NCBI GenBank assembly: GCA_965242855.1
Contig: OZ251509.1
Location: forward strand, 2,170,001-2,234,000
Length of the DNA: 64,000 nt
From: WTGU01 sp965242855
Lineage (GTDB): Bacteria; Pseudomonadota; Alphaproteobacteria; UBA828
Direction of reading: 5' to 3'
Shown: one piece after another, positions 8,974-16,879 of the stretch
Position numbering within the stretch: the first letter of the stretch is position 1
Layout of the letters: each line of letters begins with the position of its first letter
Translations under genes and position numbers: made by a program
The notes under the pieces: generated by a model
The model's database searches: none
Told to the model about the DNA's origin: nothing
What the model saw: the letters and a program-made list of their open reading frames with translations, nothing else

Positions 8974-9291
8974 CTATAGCGCTGCCTGCTCCCCGGTGTG
9001 GGCACGCACCCGCGCACGGATGCTCCGGCCGTTCTCGATCAACTCCTTCGAGAGTTCATGCGTCTTCTGGGCATTCATCCAGAACTCCGGGCTCTGCCCG
9101 AAATACGCGCCGAGCGCGATGGCGGTTCCCGCGCTCACCCCGCGCCGTTCGCGAACGATCTCGCGCAGGCGGGCCGCCGCCAAGCCGGTGTCCTCGGTGA
9201 CGCGGGCGACGGTCAATCCCATCTCCTCGATCTGTTCGCGCAGCAAGGCGCCGGGATGTTCGGCGACGCGATGGGTGGGTATGCGCGACAT
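8974..9291 (-). CDS. higA: HigA-type antitoxin (XRE family)
   Basis: A 105-residue HigA antitoxin. It opens with the family signature H-P-G-A-L-L-R-E. A helix-turn-helix covers about residues 30-65 (L-R-E-I-V-R-E-R-R-G-V-S-A-G-T-A-I-A-L), followed by F-G-Q-S-P-E-F-W-M-N-A-Q, the typical HigA end of the HTH region. HigA neutralises HigB and represses the operon. It lies 28 bp downstream of higB, the usual toxin-first order. Confidence 0.92.
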   Translation of the reverse strand: MSRIPTHRVAEHPGALLREQIEEMGLTVARVTEDTGLAAARLREIVRERRGVSAGTAIALGAYFGQSPEFWMNAQKTHELSKELIENGRSIRARVRAHTGEQAAL

Positions 9292-9319
9292 CTCTTCATC
9301 CTCGTCATTCGGCCACCGG

Positions 9320-9604
9320 TCATCCGTAGTGGTTGTTCAACTCCACGTCCCAAGCGTCACCGTCCCGCCGGACGAAGCATATACGCCAACCGCGCGAAAC
9401 GCGAATGCTGTGCTGTCCGGCGCGGGCGCCGGCCAACGCTTCGAGGCGGTTGCCCGGCGGCGCGCGAAGATCCTCGACGCGGGTCGCGTGATTGATCCTG
9501 CCCGGCTTGCTTTGCGCCCGGCGCAGGATCGATGCCGGAAACGATTTCTCGCTTATGCCGTTGAAGACATTCTCCGTCCGTTTGTCGGAAAACGATCTGA
9601 TCAT
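9320..9604 (-). CDS. higB: HigB-type toxin (RelE superfamily)
   Basis: A 94-residue HigB toxin that in this family cleaves mRNA on ribosomes. Diagnostic features are the start M-I-R-S-F-S-D-K-R-T-E, the central L-R-A-P-P-G-N-R-L-E-A-L, I-R-V-S-R-G-W-R-I-C-F and the C-terminal V-E-L-N-N-H-Y-G. The start at 9604 matches family length; an upstream in-frame ATG at 9685 would add 27 unrelated residues. It is upstream of higA in the same operon. Confidence 0.92.
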   Translation of the reverse strand: MIRSFSDKRTENVFNGISEKSFPASILRRAQSKPGRINHATRVEDLRAPPGNRLEALAGARAGQHSIRVSRGWRICFVRRDGDAWDVELNNHYG

Positions 9605-9694
9605 GACGCGCCCGATATTACGAAGCCGGGGCAGGCGATGAACCCAAGCAGAGAGCCCGGGACCGGACAGCCTCGTCGCATTCATGCGACAGAT

Positions 9695-10387
9695 TTACAC
9701 CCTGCTGAGTGCCCAGAGGACGGTTCCTGCGATGTGAGCTTCGCCGGCGAGGCAGTCGTAGGGTTCGTATGCGGGGTTTGCGGAGATGAGGCGGAGCCTG
9801 GGCGGGTCGGTTTGGGGCAGGGCCTCGACGCGCTTGACCACGAGTCCGTTTCCGTCCCAGAGGACGGCCATCTCGCCGGTTGCGGGGGTTTTTCGGGCTA
9901 TGTCGACGAGGAGTCGGTCGCCGTCTTGGACGGCGGGTTCCATGGAGTCGCCGCGTGCTCGGAGGATGCGGAGGTTTTCGGGTTCTGCGCCGCCCTCGTG
10001 CCGGAGCATGGCTTCGGGGAGATACCAGCGTGCGGTCTCTGGGGCGTTTTCGTCGTTGAGTGCCCCGCCGCCGGCGGCGGCCTGGACGGCCATCTCGGGG
10101 ACGGCCGCGAGCGGCGCGCCGGGGACCCGGGGCGCTGCGGTGCGGGGCTTGCGCGGGTACGGCTTCCGCCTGGGTGGGAGCGGATGGCGTAGTTCGTCGG
10201 CCTCGCAACCGAGCAGTTCGGCGAGTTTCTCGCTGTCGCGGTAGCTCAGGACCTTGGGCGAGCCGCGTTCGAGGAACTGATGCATGTAGGCGGGGTTGCG
10301 ACCGAGGGCGCGAGCGGCCTCGCGCATGGTGAGGTCGTTCCGTCGGAGCCGGTCGCGGATTCTTTGTCGTATCGGGTCGCACTGCAT
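9695..10387 (-). CDS. S24 (LexA/CI-like) repressor with XRE helix-turn-helix
   Basis: A 230-residue cytoplasmic repressor. An XRE-type HTH lies at about residues 8-60. A C-terminal S24 self-cleavage domain has the nucleophile in A-R-G-D-S-M-E-P (Ser about 148) and the general-base Lys in V-V-K-R-V-E (about 185). An Ala-Gly pair in the linker (about 104-105) is a possible cleavage site. Such proteins hold mobile elements silent until DNA damage triggers RecA-stimulated cleavage. I placed the start at 10387 because GAGGAA lies seven bases upstream and because the promoter would put the transcript start near 10412, leaving no leader for the upstream ATG at 10411. It diverges from the transfer operon. 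Confidence 0.88.
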   Translation of the reverse strand: MQCDPIRQRIRDRLRRNDLTMREAARALGRNPAYMHQFLERGSPKVLSYRDSEKLAELLGCEADELRHPLPPRRKPYPRKPRTAAPRVPGAPLAAVPEMAVQAAAGGGALNDENAPETARWYLPEAMLRHEGGAEPENLRILRARGDSMEPAVQDGDRLLVDIARKTPATGEMAVLWDGNGLVVKRVEALPQTDPPRLRLISANPAYEPYDCLAGEAHIAGTVLWALSRV

Positions 10388-10418
10388 CGCGGTTCCTCGC
10401 ATGTCTGTCATGTTGTGT

Positions 10419-10448
10419 AGGATATTCGCGTTATAAGACGATTGTCAA
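10419..10448 (-). promoter_or_regulatory. Sigma-70-like promoter for the S24 repressor
   Basis: On the minus strand, TTGACA (10448-10443) and TATCCT (10424-10419) are separated by 18 bp. The -35 box is a perfect consensus and the -10 matches 4 of 6. Transcription would start near 10412 and read into the repressor gene at 10387. It sits in the divergent region with the transfer regulator, so repressor binding here could control both directions. Confidence 0.65.
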
Positions 10449-10477
10449 GGCCGGATGTTCTTTCTAAGTTCCGGCCT
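10448..10477. promoter_or_regulatory. Perfect 8-bp inverted repeat abutting the transfer-regulator start codon
   Basis: AGGCCGGA (10448-10455) and TCCGGCCT (10470-10477) form a perfect inverted repeat with a 14-nt loop, ending one base before the ATG at 10478. It could be a DNA operator for the divergent repressor or, as RNA, a hairpin that hides the ribosome-binding region. No Shine-Dalgarno sequence is visible there. One arm overlaps the -35 box of the repressor promoter, favouring a regulatory role. Confidence 0.5.
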
Positions 10478-11149
10478 ATGACGGACAGCACGACAGCCCT
10501 GCGCGGCGCCATCGCGGACTTCATCGCCCGCCGCGGGCTCAGTCCCCGCCGCTTCGGCGCGGCGGCTCTGGGCGATCCGGGCTTCGTGGCCGGTCTCGCG
10601 CGGGGCCGCTCGCCGTTTCTCTCCACCGCCGACCGGGTGCTGGCGTTCATGGGGGCCGAGCCGGCGGGACCGCGCTTCCGGCGCGAGGTGGAAGCGTTCC
10701 TGGCGGTGACGGGCGTGAAGGTCTCGGTATTCGGCCTGGAGGCGGCGGGGGACACGGCGTTCGTGTCCCGTCTGCGCGCGGGCCGTTCGTTGCGCCTCTC
10801 CACCGTGGACCGGGCGCGCGTCTGGATGGCGGGCCATGCGAGCGCGGCGGAACGCCGGGCGATCGACGACGCCGTATCGGGCCGCGCGCCGCTTGCCGCG
10901 AACACTCTCGAAGGAGCCGACGGAATGACCGGGACCGACACACTCTACATGAGCGGCCGCGAGGCGGCGGCCTTTCTGGGACTGAGCCCGCGCACGCTGG
11001 ACCGCTACCGGGTGAACGGCGATGGTCCGGCCTTTCACAAGTTCGGGAACCGGGTGCGCTACGCGCGTGCCGATCTGGAGGCCTGGGCGTCCGCGCGGCG
11101 GCGGACCTCGACCTCGGATACGGGCGAGACGGGCCGGGTGTCCGCCTGA
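10478..11149 (+). CDS. Transfer-operon regulator with two tandem HTH-like modules and a MerR/excisionase-type HTH
   Basis: A 223-residue protein and the first gene of the pilus-transfer array. Residues about 10-55 and 65-110 are a visible internal duplication: both contain F-G-x-x-A-x-G-D-x-x-F-V-x-x-L-x-x-G-R-S and L-S-T-x-D-R, resembling small HTH repressor modules. The C-terminus (about 155-215) is an excisionase/MerR-type winged helix: M-S-G-R-E-A-A-A-F-L-G-L-S-P-R-T-L-D-R-Y-R through F-G-N-R-V-R-Y. Its stop codon overlaps the pilN start (TGATG), so it is translationally coupled to the operon it probably controls. A longer TTG start at 10442 is possible but lies inside the divergent promoter. 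The exact role is unproven. Confidence 0.7.
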   Translation: MTDSTTALRGAIADFIARRGLSPRRFGAAALGDPGFVAGLARGRSPFLSTADRVLAFMGAEPAGPRFRREVEAFLAVTGVKVSVFGLEAAGDTAFVSRLRAGRSLRLSTVDRARVWMAGHASAAERRAIDDAVSGRAPLAANTLEGADGMTGTDTLYMSGREAAAFLGLSPRTLDRYRVNGDGPAFHKFGNRVRYARADLEAWASARRRTSTSDTGETGRVSA

Positions 11150-12726
11150 TGGACGGACGCCGGATCATCGCCCGCCTGTTCCGGTGGGGAACCGCGCCGT
11201 TGCTGATCCCGCTCGCGCTTTCGGGCTGCGGCCTGGGGGCCGTGGAGGACGCGCGCCTCGAAGCCGGGGCGGTGGATCGGGAGATCGCCGCGCTCCGGTC
11301 CGCGCCTGCCGGTCCCCGCTACGCTGCGGTGCGGGTGGTCGAGCGCCCCTATGTGGGTCTGGAGCCGGTTGAGGAAGACCGGCGCGGACGGCTGCCCGCG
11401 CGGTTTCTGGCGCCGGACGCGGTGACGCTGCCGCCTGCGGGGCTCGAGCGTGCGGGCGCACTGGCGGCGCGCATCGAGGCGGCGACGGGCCTGGAGGTCC
11501 GGTTCACGGGCGCCGCGCCCGTGATGGGGAAGGGCGATGGATCGCCCGCCCCGGAGGACTTCGGAACCGCCTGGGCGGACGGGCTTTCGCCGGACGGCGG
11601 GGTGTGGACCGGTCCGCTGGACCGCCTGCTCGACGCCTGGACCGGGGCGGCGGGCTTCGAGTGGCGTTACGACGCCGGATCGATCGAGATCCTGCGTTCC
11701 GTCTCGGCGGTGTTCCGGGTGAACGCGCTGGCGGGGGAGCAGCGCTACGCCGCGTCGTCGTCGACGCGCGGGCGCGAGGGCGAGGACGGCGCCGCCACCC
11801 TGACTTCGCAGTCGATCGCGACGGAGACCACCTACCGGCCCTGGTCCGAGATCGAGGAACAGCTGAAGGGGCTGGTGGGTTCCGGGACGCGGGTCGCGGC
11901 GGCGCCGTCGAGCGCGACGGTGACGGTGAGCGGGCTTCCCCGCGACGTGCGGCGGGTGCGGGCGTATCTGGGCTATCTGAACCGCGAGGTGCTGCGCCCG
12001 GTCACGCTGTCGGTGCACGTCTATTCGGTGAGCTTCGAGCGCGAGGCCGACTACGGCCTGGGGCTGAGCTTCGCGCTGACGCGGCTGTTCGGCTCCTCGC
12101 TGGGTCTCACGGCCTCGGGCGACACGGTAGCGCTCATCAAGCCGGGTCCGGCGGCGGACGACACGCTGACGGCTGCGGTGGAGGCGCTGAGCGTCGCGGG
12201 CACGGCGTCGCGGGTGCTGAGCGCCGACATCCCGAGCCTGAACGGCAAGCCGGCGCAGTTCTTCGAGTTGGTCGAGCAGGCCTATCTGCGGGAGCTTCGG
12301 ACCACGGCGGGCGACGGGGTGGCGCAGACGCAGCTGGTGCCGGGGACGGTCTCGTCGGGGTTTGCGCTGAGCTACCTGCCGCGGATCACGGGGCCGGACG
12401 AGGTGCTGGTGCGCCTTTCGGCGAGCCTTCGGGACCGTCCGACCTTCACGGCGTTCACGTCGGCCGACAAGACGATCCAGCTCCCGGCCTACGGCAGCCG
12501 TGCGATCCAGGTGACGCAGAAGATCGGGCGCGGCGAGACGCTGGTGGTGACGGGGTTCAGCGACCGGGGCGCGTCGTCGGAGCGCGCCGGGACCTTGGAT
12601 GCGGAGCTGCCGCTGCCGGGCGGGCGGCGGCGCGCCGATCTCGCGCGCGCCGAGCGGGTGCTTCTGATCGCGGCGGAGATCGGGGCGCCGCTGGGGGTTT
12701 CCGAAGTGCATGGAGCCGAGCTGTGA
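11149..12726 (+). CDS. pilN: PilN-like type IVb pilus secretin, lipoprotein
   Basis: A 525-residue outer-membrane secretin of the R64 PilN / BfpB class, the pore through which the thin pilus leaves the cell. It has a signal peptide with lipobox L-S-G-C (Cys about 27). A periplasmic N0-like part follows (L-D-R-L-L-D-A-W-T-G-A-A-G-F-E-W-R-Y), then an N1/secretin linker and a C-terminal secretin barrel. Conserved pieces are V-T-L-S-V-H-V-Y-S-V, S-G-F-A-L-S-Y-L-P-R-I and a closing G-E-T-L-V-V-T-G-F. The start overlaps the upstream regulator stop and the end overlaps pilO by 4 bp. Confidence 0.9.
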   Translation: MDGRRIIARLFRWGTAPLLIPLALSGCGLGAVEDARLEAGAVDREIAALRSAPAGPRYAAVRVVERPYVGLEPVEEDRRGRLPARFLAPDAVTLPPAGLERAGALAARIEAATGLEVRFTGAAPVMGKGDGSPAPEDFGTAWADGLSPDGGVWTGPLDRLLDAWTGAAGFEWRYDAGSIEILRSVSAVFRVNALAGEQRYAASSSTRGREGEDGAATLTSQSIATETTYRPWSEIEEQLKGLVGSGTRVAAAPSSATVTVSGLPRDVRRVRAYLGYLNREVLRPVTLSVHVYSVSFEREADYGLGLSFALTRLFGSSLGLTASGDTVALIKPGPAADDTLTAAVEALSVAGTASRVLSADIPSLNGKPAQFFELVEQAYLRELRTTAGDGVAQTQLVPGTVSSGFALSYLPRITGPDEVLVRLSASLRDRPTFTAFTSADKTIQLPAYGSRAIQVTQKIGRGETLVVTGFSDRGASSERAGTLDAELPLPGGRRRADLARAERVLLIAAEIGAPLGVSEVHGAEL

Positions 12727-13967
12727 GCGTGCTGACCCTCGGCGGTCGGCGCTTCGCCGCCGGGCTGTTCTGGCTGGAGCGAGGCGGGGCCGCGGCGCTC
12801 GCCCGCAATGCCCGCCGGTTCGGGCGTCCCTGGTGCGTCCACCGGGACGGGCAGACGGGCTATGCGCCGGACGAGGGCGCCCCCGGCGGTTGCCCCGGCC
12901 TCGCGGCGTCTTTGCAGGCGCATCTCCGTTCGCCGTTCTGGATGGGGCTGGTGGAGGCCGACGACGGGCGGTGCGCGCTGGTGAAGGTGCGCGACGGGCA
13001 GGTTCTGGCGGACGGCGACGAGGTGTTCGAGGACCGGTCTGCGGCGCTGGAGGCGTTCGAGCGGGCGCGGCCGCTGGGCTGGGCGTTGTACGCGACGCCG
13101 GGCTTGGTCGAAGAGGGTGTCGAGGAGATCGAGGTCTCGGCGTTGCCCGACGGGCCGGAGCTGCGGCTCGCCCCGGTTCCCCTGGCGCGGTTGCCGGGCG
13201 GGAAGGCGTCCGGGGCCGTGTGCCTGCTGCTGGCGGTCGCCGGCGCGGGCGCGCTGTGGCTGCACCGCGACGCCGTGCGGGACCTGTTCGCCGGCCCTCC
13301 CCCGGTGGTCGAGAGCGTGCGGGCCACGGTGGAGCCTGCGGTGACGGCGGCGCTCGACGGCGCCGCCCTGATCGCGGCCTGCCGCCGCGCCATGACCCGG
13401 CATCCGCCCTGGCTGCCGGCGTGGCGGACCGAGCGGGTGGCGTGCGAGGGACGGTTTTCGGACGAGGCGCTGCTGGCGGTGCGCCCGGAACTGCGGGACC
13501 GCCCGGTGCTGACGGCGCGCTGGCGTCTGCCGCCGGAGCGCTCCGAGGCGCTGCACCGGCGGGTGGCGGAAGAGCATCTGGCCGGCTGGTACGCGGCCTC
13601 GGTGTCCGGCGGGCGCGCCTGGGCGGTGGCGCCGCTGGACCCGGTGGTGCGCCTCTCGGAGGCGACCCCTCCCCCGTTTCTGACCTTCCGCCGCGCGGTG
13701 GACCGCCGCCTGGGCGGGCCGGATGCGCGGATCGAATACGCGCACATGCAGGGAGAGCGTCTCCGGGACGACGGCGTCGAGGTCCGGGTCTCGACCGGCC
13801 TGCCGCTGGCGCGGATGGCGGCGCTGGTGGGCGGGGTTCCGGGCTTCGAGATCGTGCGCCTTGCGAGCGACGCCGCCGGCGCGTGGCGGCTGGAGGGGCG
13901 GCGCGCCGCGCCCGTTTCGATGCCGCGCTCCCTCTACGAACGGCTGACCGGGGAGATCGAGCGATGA
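12723..13967 (+). CDS. pilO: PilO-like type IVb pilus assembly protein
   Basis: A 414-residue inner-membrane pilus protein of the PilO (TcpD/BfpC-like) class, starting at a GTG inside the pilN stop (GTGA overlap). The N-terminal cytoplasmic half contains repeated W-A-L-Y-A-T-P and A-L-V-K-V-R-D-G motifs. One transmembrane segment is at about residues 160-180 (A-V-C-L-L-L-A-V-A-G-A-G-A-L-W-L). The C-terminal half is periplasmic, with several Cys and Trp residues. Such proteins link the ATPase/platform complex to the secretin. Position between pilN and pilP-Q supports the call. Confidence 0.75.
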   Translation: MSVLTLGGRRFAAGLFWLERGGAAALARNARRFGRPWCVHRDGQTGYAPDEGAPGGCPGLAASLQAHLRSPFWMGLVEADDGRCALVKVRDGQVLADGDEVFEDRSAALEAFERARPLGWALYATPGLVEEGVEEIEVSALPDGPELRLAPVPLARLPGGKASGAVCLLLAVAGAGALWLHRDAVRDLFAGPPPVVESVRATVEPAVTAALDGAALIAACRRAMTRHPPWLPAWRTERVACEGRFSDEALLAVRPELRDRPVLTARWRLPPERSEALHRRVAEEHLAGWYAASVSGGRAWAVAPLDPVVRLSEATPPPFLTFRRAVDRRLGGPDARIEYAHMQGERLRDDGVEVRVSTGLPLARMAALVGGVPGFEIVRLASDAAGAWRLEGRRAAPVSMPRSLYERLTGEIER

Positions 13968-15634
13968 TCGGGAGTCTGCGCGGCGCGTTGCTGGCCGGTG
14001 CGATCGTGCTCGTCCTCGCCGCGGCCGCCCCGGCGAAGGCGCAAGGGACGGATGCCGAGCGTCTTCACCGTCTGGAGGCGCTGGCCCATGCCGACGCGAT
14101 CTCTGCGGCCTGGCGGCAGCTGGAGGACCACATCCTGAACCGCTCCGCGGCGGCGACGCGCTGGAGCGGCTCGGTTCCCCCGGACGGGACCGGATGGCTG
14201 GCCGCCTGGACCGAACGCGGCGTCCGCGCGCGCTACTGCGAGGACACGCTGCTGGTCTACACGGGGCCGGACGTCCTGAAGGGGGCGGATCACCGGTCGG
14301 TGCAGTCCGCGCCGCGTCTGTACGGCGACGAGCGGGGCCGCCTTCCGGCGCTGCACTGGCTGGAGGACGGCGAGGCCGGAGGCGCGGCGGGCCGGGCGCC
14401 GGCGGCGTTGCCGGACTGCCTTTCGGACGCGCGGTTCGGGGGTGCGCTGCCGTCGGGACGGGCGGCGCTCGCCGGCCGGGTGGCCGATCCGCATCTGCAA
14501 CGGCGCGAACGGATCGCCCGCGAGCGGCGTACCGAACCCTGCCCCGCCGGCACGCACGGCGACGGGCGGACCATGGGCCGCGAGGTCCGCACGCGGCATG
14601 ACGGGCGGGGCAACGCCGTGGGCACTCCGGTATTCGGGCCGTGGCGGGTGCTGATCGACGGGTGCCGGGCGGACTATTCGGAGTGGGAGCGCTACACGCT
14701 GGCCTGCGAATGGTTCGCCGGGCCGCCGCACAACCGGCGGATGACGGGAAGCGAAGTCTGGCGCCGCCGGAAGACGGTGTCGGCTTCCGGCGCGAGCTGG
14801 GGCGCGCCGGCGTTCGTGTCCACGAGTTGCTGGGACGGGCGGGCGCCGACGCCGCCGGAGCCGACGATCACGGAGACGACCCGGACCGAGACCCGGAGCG
14901 AACCCTGCCCGGCGGGCCATACCGGCACGCGGCGTCTGACGCGGACGGTGACGGAGCGCGCGACGCGGTTCCCGTGGGACGCGGCGCCGATCGTGCGGAC
15001 GATCCCGGCCAACTGGATCGCCGACGACTCGGGGTGCGCGGCGGTCCCGCCGCCCGCACCGCCGTCGGCTCCCGGCGGCGCGGGAGGCGGGAGTCCCGGC
15101 GGCGGCGCTTCCGGCGGCCCGACCGGCGGCCCCGGCGGGCATGGCGGCGGCGGTTCCGGCGGCAGCGGCGGTCCGGGCAGCGGATCGTGCGGCGGTTCCG
15201 GCGGGTCCGGAGGTTCCGGCGGGAGCGGAGGTTCCGGCGGTCCCGGCGGCGGCGCCTGCGGTCCGGGAGGCGGTCCCGGAGGCGGCGGCGGGAGCGGAGG
15301 CGGCGGTTGCTTCCTGACCGCGGCGGTGGCCGAGCGGCGGGGCGAGGCGGACGACGGCCCCACCCTGACGGCGCTGCGGCGCTTCCGCGACGGCTACATG
15401 ACGGAGACGGCGGAGCGCCGGGAGATGGTCGCGGCCTACTACCGGACCGCGCCTTCGATCGTCGCGGCGATCCCCGCCGATCACGCGGACTGGGAGCGGA
15501 TCGGCGAGCGGATCGACGCCGCCGTCGCGGCGATCGGCGCGGGCGACGGCGACGGCGCCTTCGCGATCTACGCCGACCTGATGGAGCGCCTGACCGGCCG
15601 CTGGCTCGGGCAGGACCTGGAGGCCGGACGATGA
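13964..15634 (+). CDS. Secreted protein with long Gly/Ser linker and CFI-box-like C-terminal domain, in pil operon
   Basis: A 556-residue protein overlapping pilO by 4 bp. It has a Sec signal peptide (cleavage near A-K-A-Q). The exported part to about residue 360 is Cys- and Trp-rich, with two copies of an E-P-C-P-A-G-x-x-G motif. A Gly/Ser/Pro linker of about 80 residues (nt 15050-15310) contains two isolated Cys. The tail starts C-F-L-T-A-A-V-A-E-R-R-G and L-T-A-L-R-R-F-R-D-G-Y-M, which resembles the CFI-box-CTERM / CxxTA domain found at the end of diverse surface proteins. No R64 pil gene corresponds, so it may be a structural or adhesive accessory of this pilus. Function unknown. Confidence 0.7.
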   Translation: MIGSLRGALLAGAIVLVLAAAAPAKAQGTDAERLHRLEALAHADAISAAWRQLEDHILNRSAAATRWSGSVPPDGTGWLAAWTERGVRARYCEDTLLVYTGPDVLKGADHRSVQSAPRLYGDERGRLPALHWLEDGEAGGAAGRAPAALPDCLSDARFGGALPSGRAALAGRVADPHLQRRERIARERRTEPCPAGTHGDGRTMGREVRTRHDGRGNAVGTPVFGPWRVLIDGCRADYSEWERYTLACEWFAGPPHNRRMTGSEVWRRRKTVSASGASWGAPAFVSTSCWDGRAPTPPEPTITETTRTETRSEPCPAGHTGTRRLTRTVTERATRFPWDAAPIVRTIPANWIADDSGCAAVPPPAPPSAPGGAGGGSPGGGASGGPTGGPGGHGGGGSGGSGGPGSGSCGGSGGSGGSGGSGGSGGPGGGACGPGGGPGGGGGSGGGGCFLTAAVAERRGEADDGPTLTALRRFRDGYMTETAERREMVAAYYRTAPSIVAAIPADHADWERIGERIDAAVAAIGAGDGDGAFAIYADLMERLTGRWLGQDLEAGR

Positions 15635-16872
15635 TCGGGCGATCGGCCCGCTTCGGGCTCGCCGCCGCGCTCCTGGCGTCGGCGATGGCGGCGGACGCGG
15701 CGCAGGCGGCTTCGCCCCGGAACCACAGCTCGCACGGCGCCGCGTTCTTCTCCGACCTGCTGGCCGGGCGGGTGTGGCTCTACGAGCGGCCGAACTCGGC
15801 GCGGGCGGAGGACCGGAACACGCTCTGGGGGTCGTATTACGGGCCGGACGGAGCGGTCCTGTCCTGCGTGCATCTCGACGGCGCCTGGACCGCGCTGTCG
15901 GACCGCTGGCGGGTCGTACCGTCGCGGCGCTTCCGGGCGCTTTACAACTATCACGAGACGGGAACCGCGCCCGATCCGGCGCGGGTCGCGGGCCACGTCC
16001 CGATCTTCCATGACCCGGAGAGCGGGCGCCTTCATACCGAGAGCCTGTCGTCGGGCGGCTCACCGAGTGGCCCACCGGGTGACCCGCTGAGCGCGTGGTT
16101 CGTGCTGTCGCAGGGCTGGGTGCAGGAGAGCTGGCCGCGGGCGCTGAAGGACGCCTGTCCGGACCTCGGCCTGCCTCCCGGTCTGCCGATCAACGAGAAG
16201 CAGACCTCGATCCGCATGGACGAGGCGATCGCGCAGGACCTCGACGCGCCGGTCCGCAAATTCCCGGGGTCCGAGCTGCGCGCGCCCGGCGCGACCGGGC
16301 TGGCGCTGGCCGACGGCGCTCCCACGACGACGGCAGAGGAACTCGCCCGCTTCCTGGCGGACCACGACGGGACGGTGCTGGAGAGCCCCGAAGGGGCGCG
16401 GCTGGTCCTGGTGTTGGGTGCGGAGAAGGACGAGCTGTGGCGGCTCGACGAGCGCGGCGACGTCGCGGACGTGGGCCGGCTTCTGCCGGACGCGGGCGGC
16501 GCGGAGATCGTCCTGCAATGGGAGCGGCTGCCGCGCAGGGACCGCTACCGCGTCGGGGACCCGTTTCCTCTGCTGCCGACGGGCGAACGCCATGCGGCGA
16601 TGCGCCTGACGGATTGGATCGTCGCGCGGGACCAAGACGTGAGCCTGCCTTTCATGGGGCGGGAGAACGTGGCCTTCCGCTTCGTGGCCGACGGTTCCGT
16701 GACGGCGCGAACGGACGGCGGTGGGCGGATCGAAGGCCGGTGGCGGTGGTCGCGCGGCAGCCTGCGGGTCGCCCTCGACGGGGTTCGGGATGTCGCCGCC
16801 TACCCCTGGCGTGCGCTCGCCGGCCGTCTCGGCCGGACGGCGGACGGCGCCGCCGCGGACCGGGCGGAGTAG
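15631..16872 (+). CDS. Secreted protein of unknown function in pil operon
   Basis: A 413-residue protein that starts inside the preceding stop (ATGA). A Sec signal peptide (M-I-G-R-S-A-R-F-G-L-A-A-A-L-L-A-S-A) precedes an exported region with W-G-S-Y-Y-G-P-D-G and H-L-D-G-A-W in the first 120 residues and F-R-F-V-A-D-G-S-V-T-A-R-T-D near the end, resembling small beta-sheet repeats. No catalytic motif or transmembrane segment beyond the signal peptide is evident. It shares the unusual spot between pilO and pilP with its upstream neighbour, and the two probably act together. I do not recognise the family. Confidence 0.65.
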   Translation: MIGRSARFGLAAALLASAMAADAAQAASPRNHSSHGAAFFSDLLAGRVWLYERPNSARAEDRNTLWGSYYGPDGAVLSCVHLDGAWTALSDRWRVVPSRRFRALYNYHETGTAPDPARVAGHVPIFHDPESGRLHTESLSSGGSPSGPPGDPLSAWFVLSQGWVQESWPRALKDACPDLGLPPGLPINEKQTSIRMDEAIAQDLDAPVRKFPGSELRAPGATGLALADGAPTTTAEELARFLADHDGTVLESPEGARLVLVLGAEKDELWRLDERGDVADVGRLLPDAGGAEIVLQWERLPRRDRYRVGDPFPLLPTGERHAAMRLTDWIVARDQDVSLPFMGRENVAFRFVADGSVTARTDGGGRIEGRWRWSRGSLRVALDGVRDVAAYPWRALAGRLGRTADGAAADRAE

Positions 16873-16879
16873 CCCGATC

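Noticed and set aside
15050..15310. Repetitive GGC/GGT-rich DNA that could be a VNTR or CRISPR-like array
   Set aside because: It encodes a low-complexity Gly/Ser linker inside one gene. There are no regular spacers, and no CRISPR array was seen anywhere in the window.
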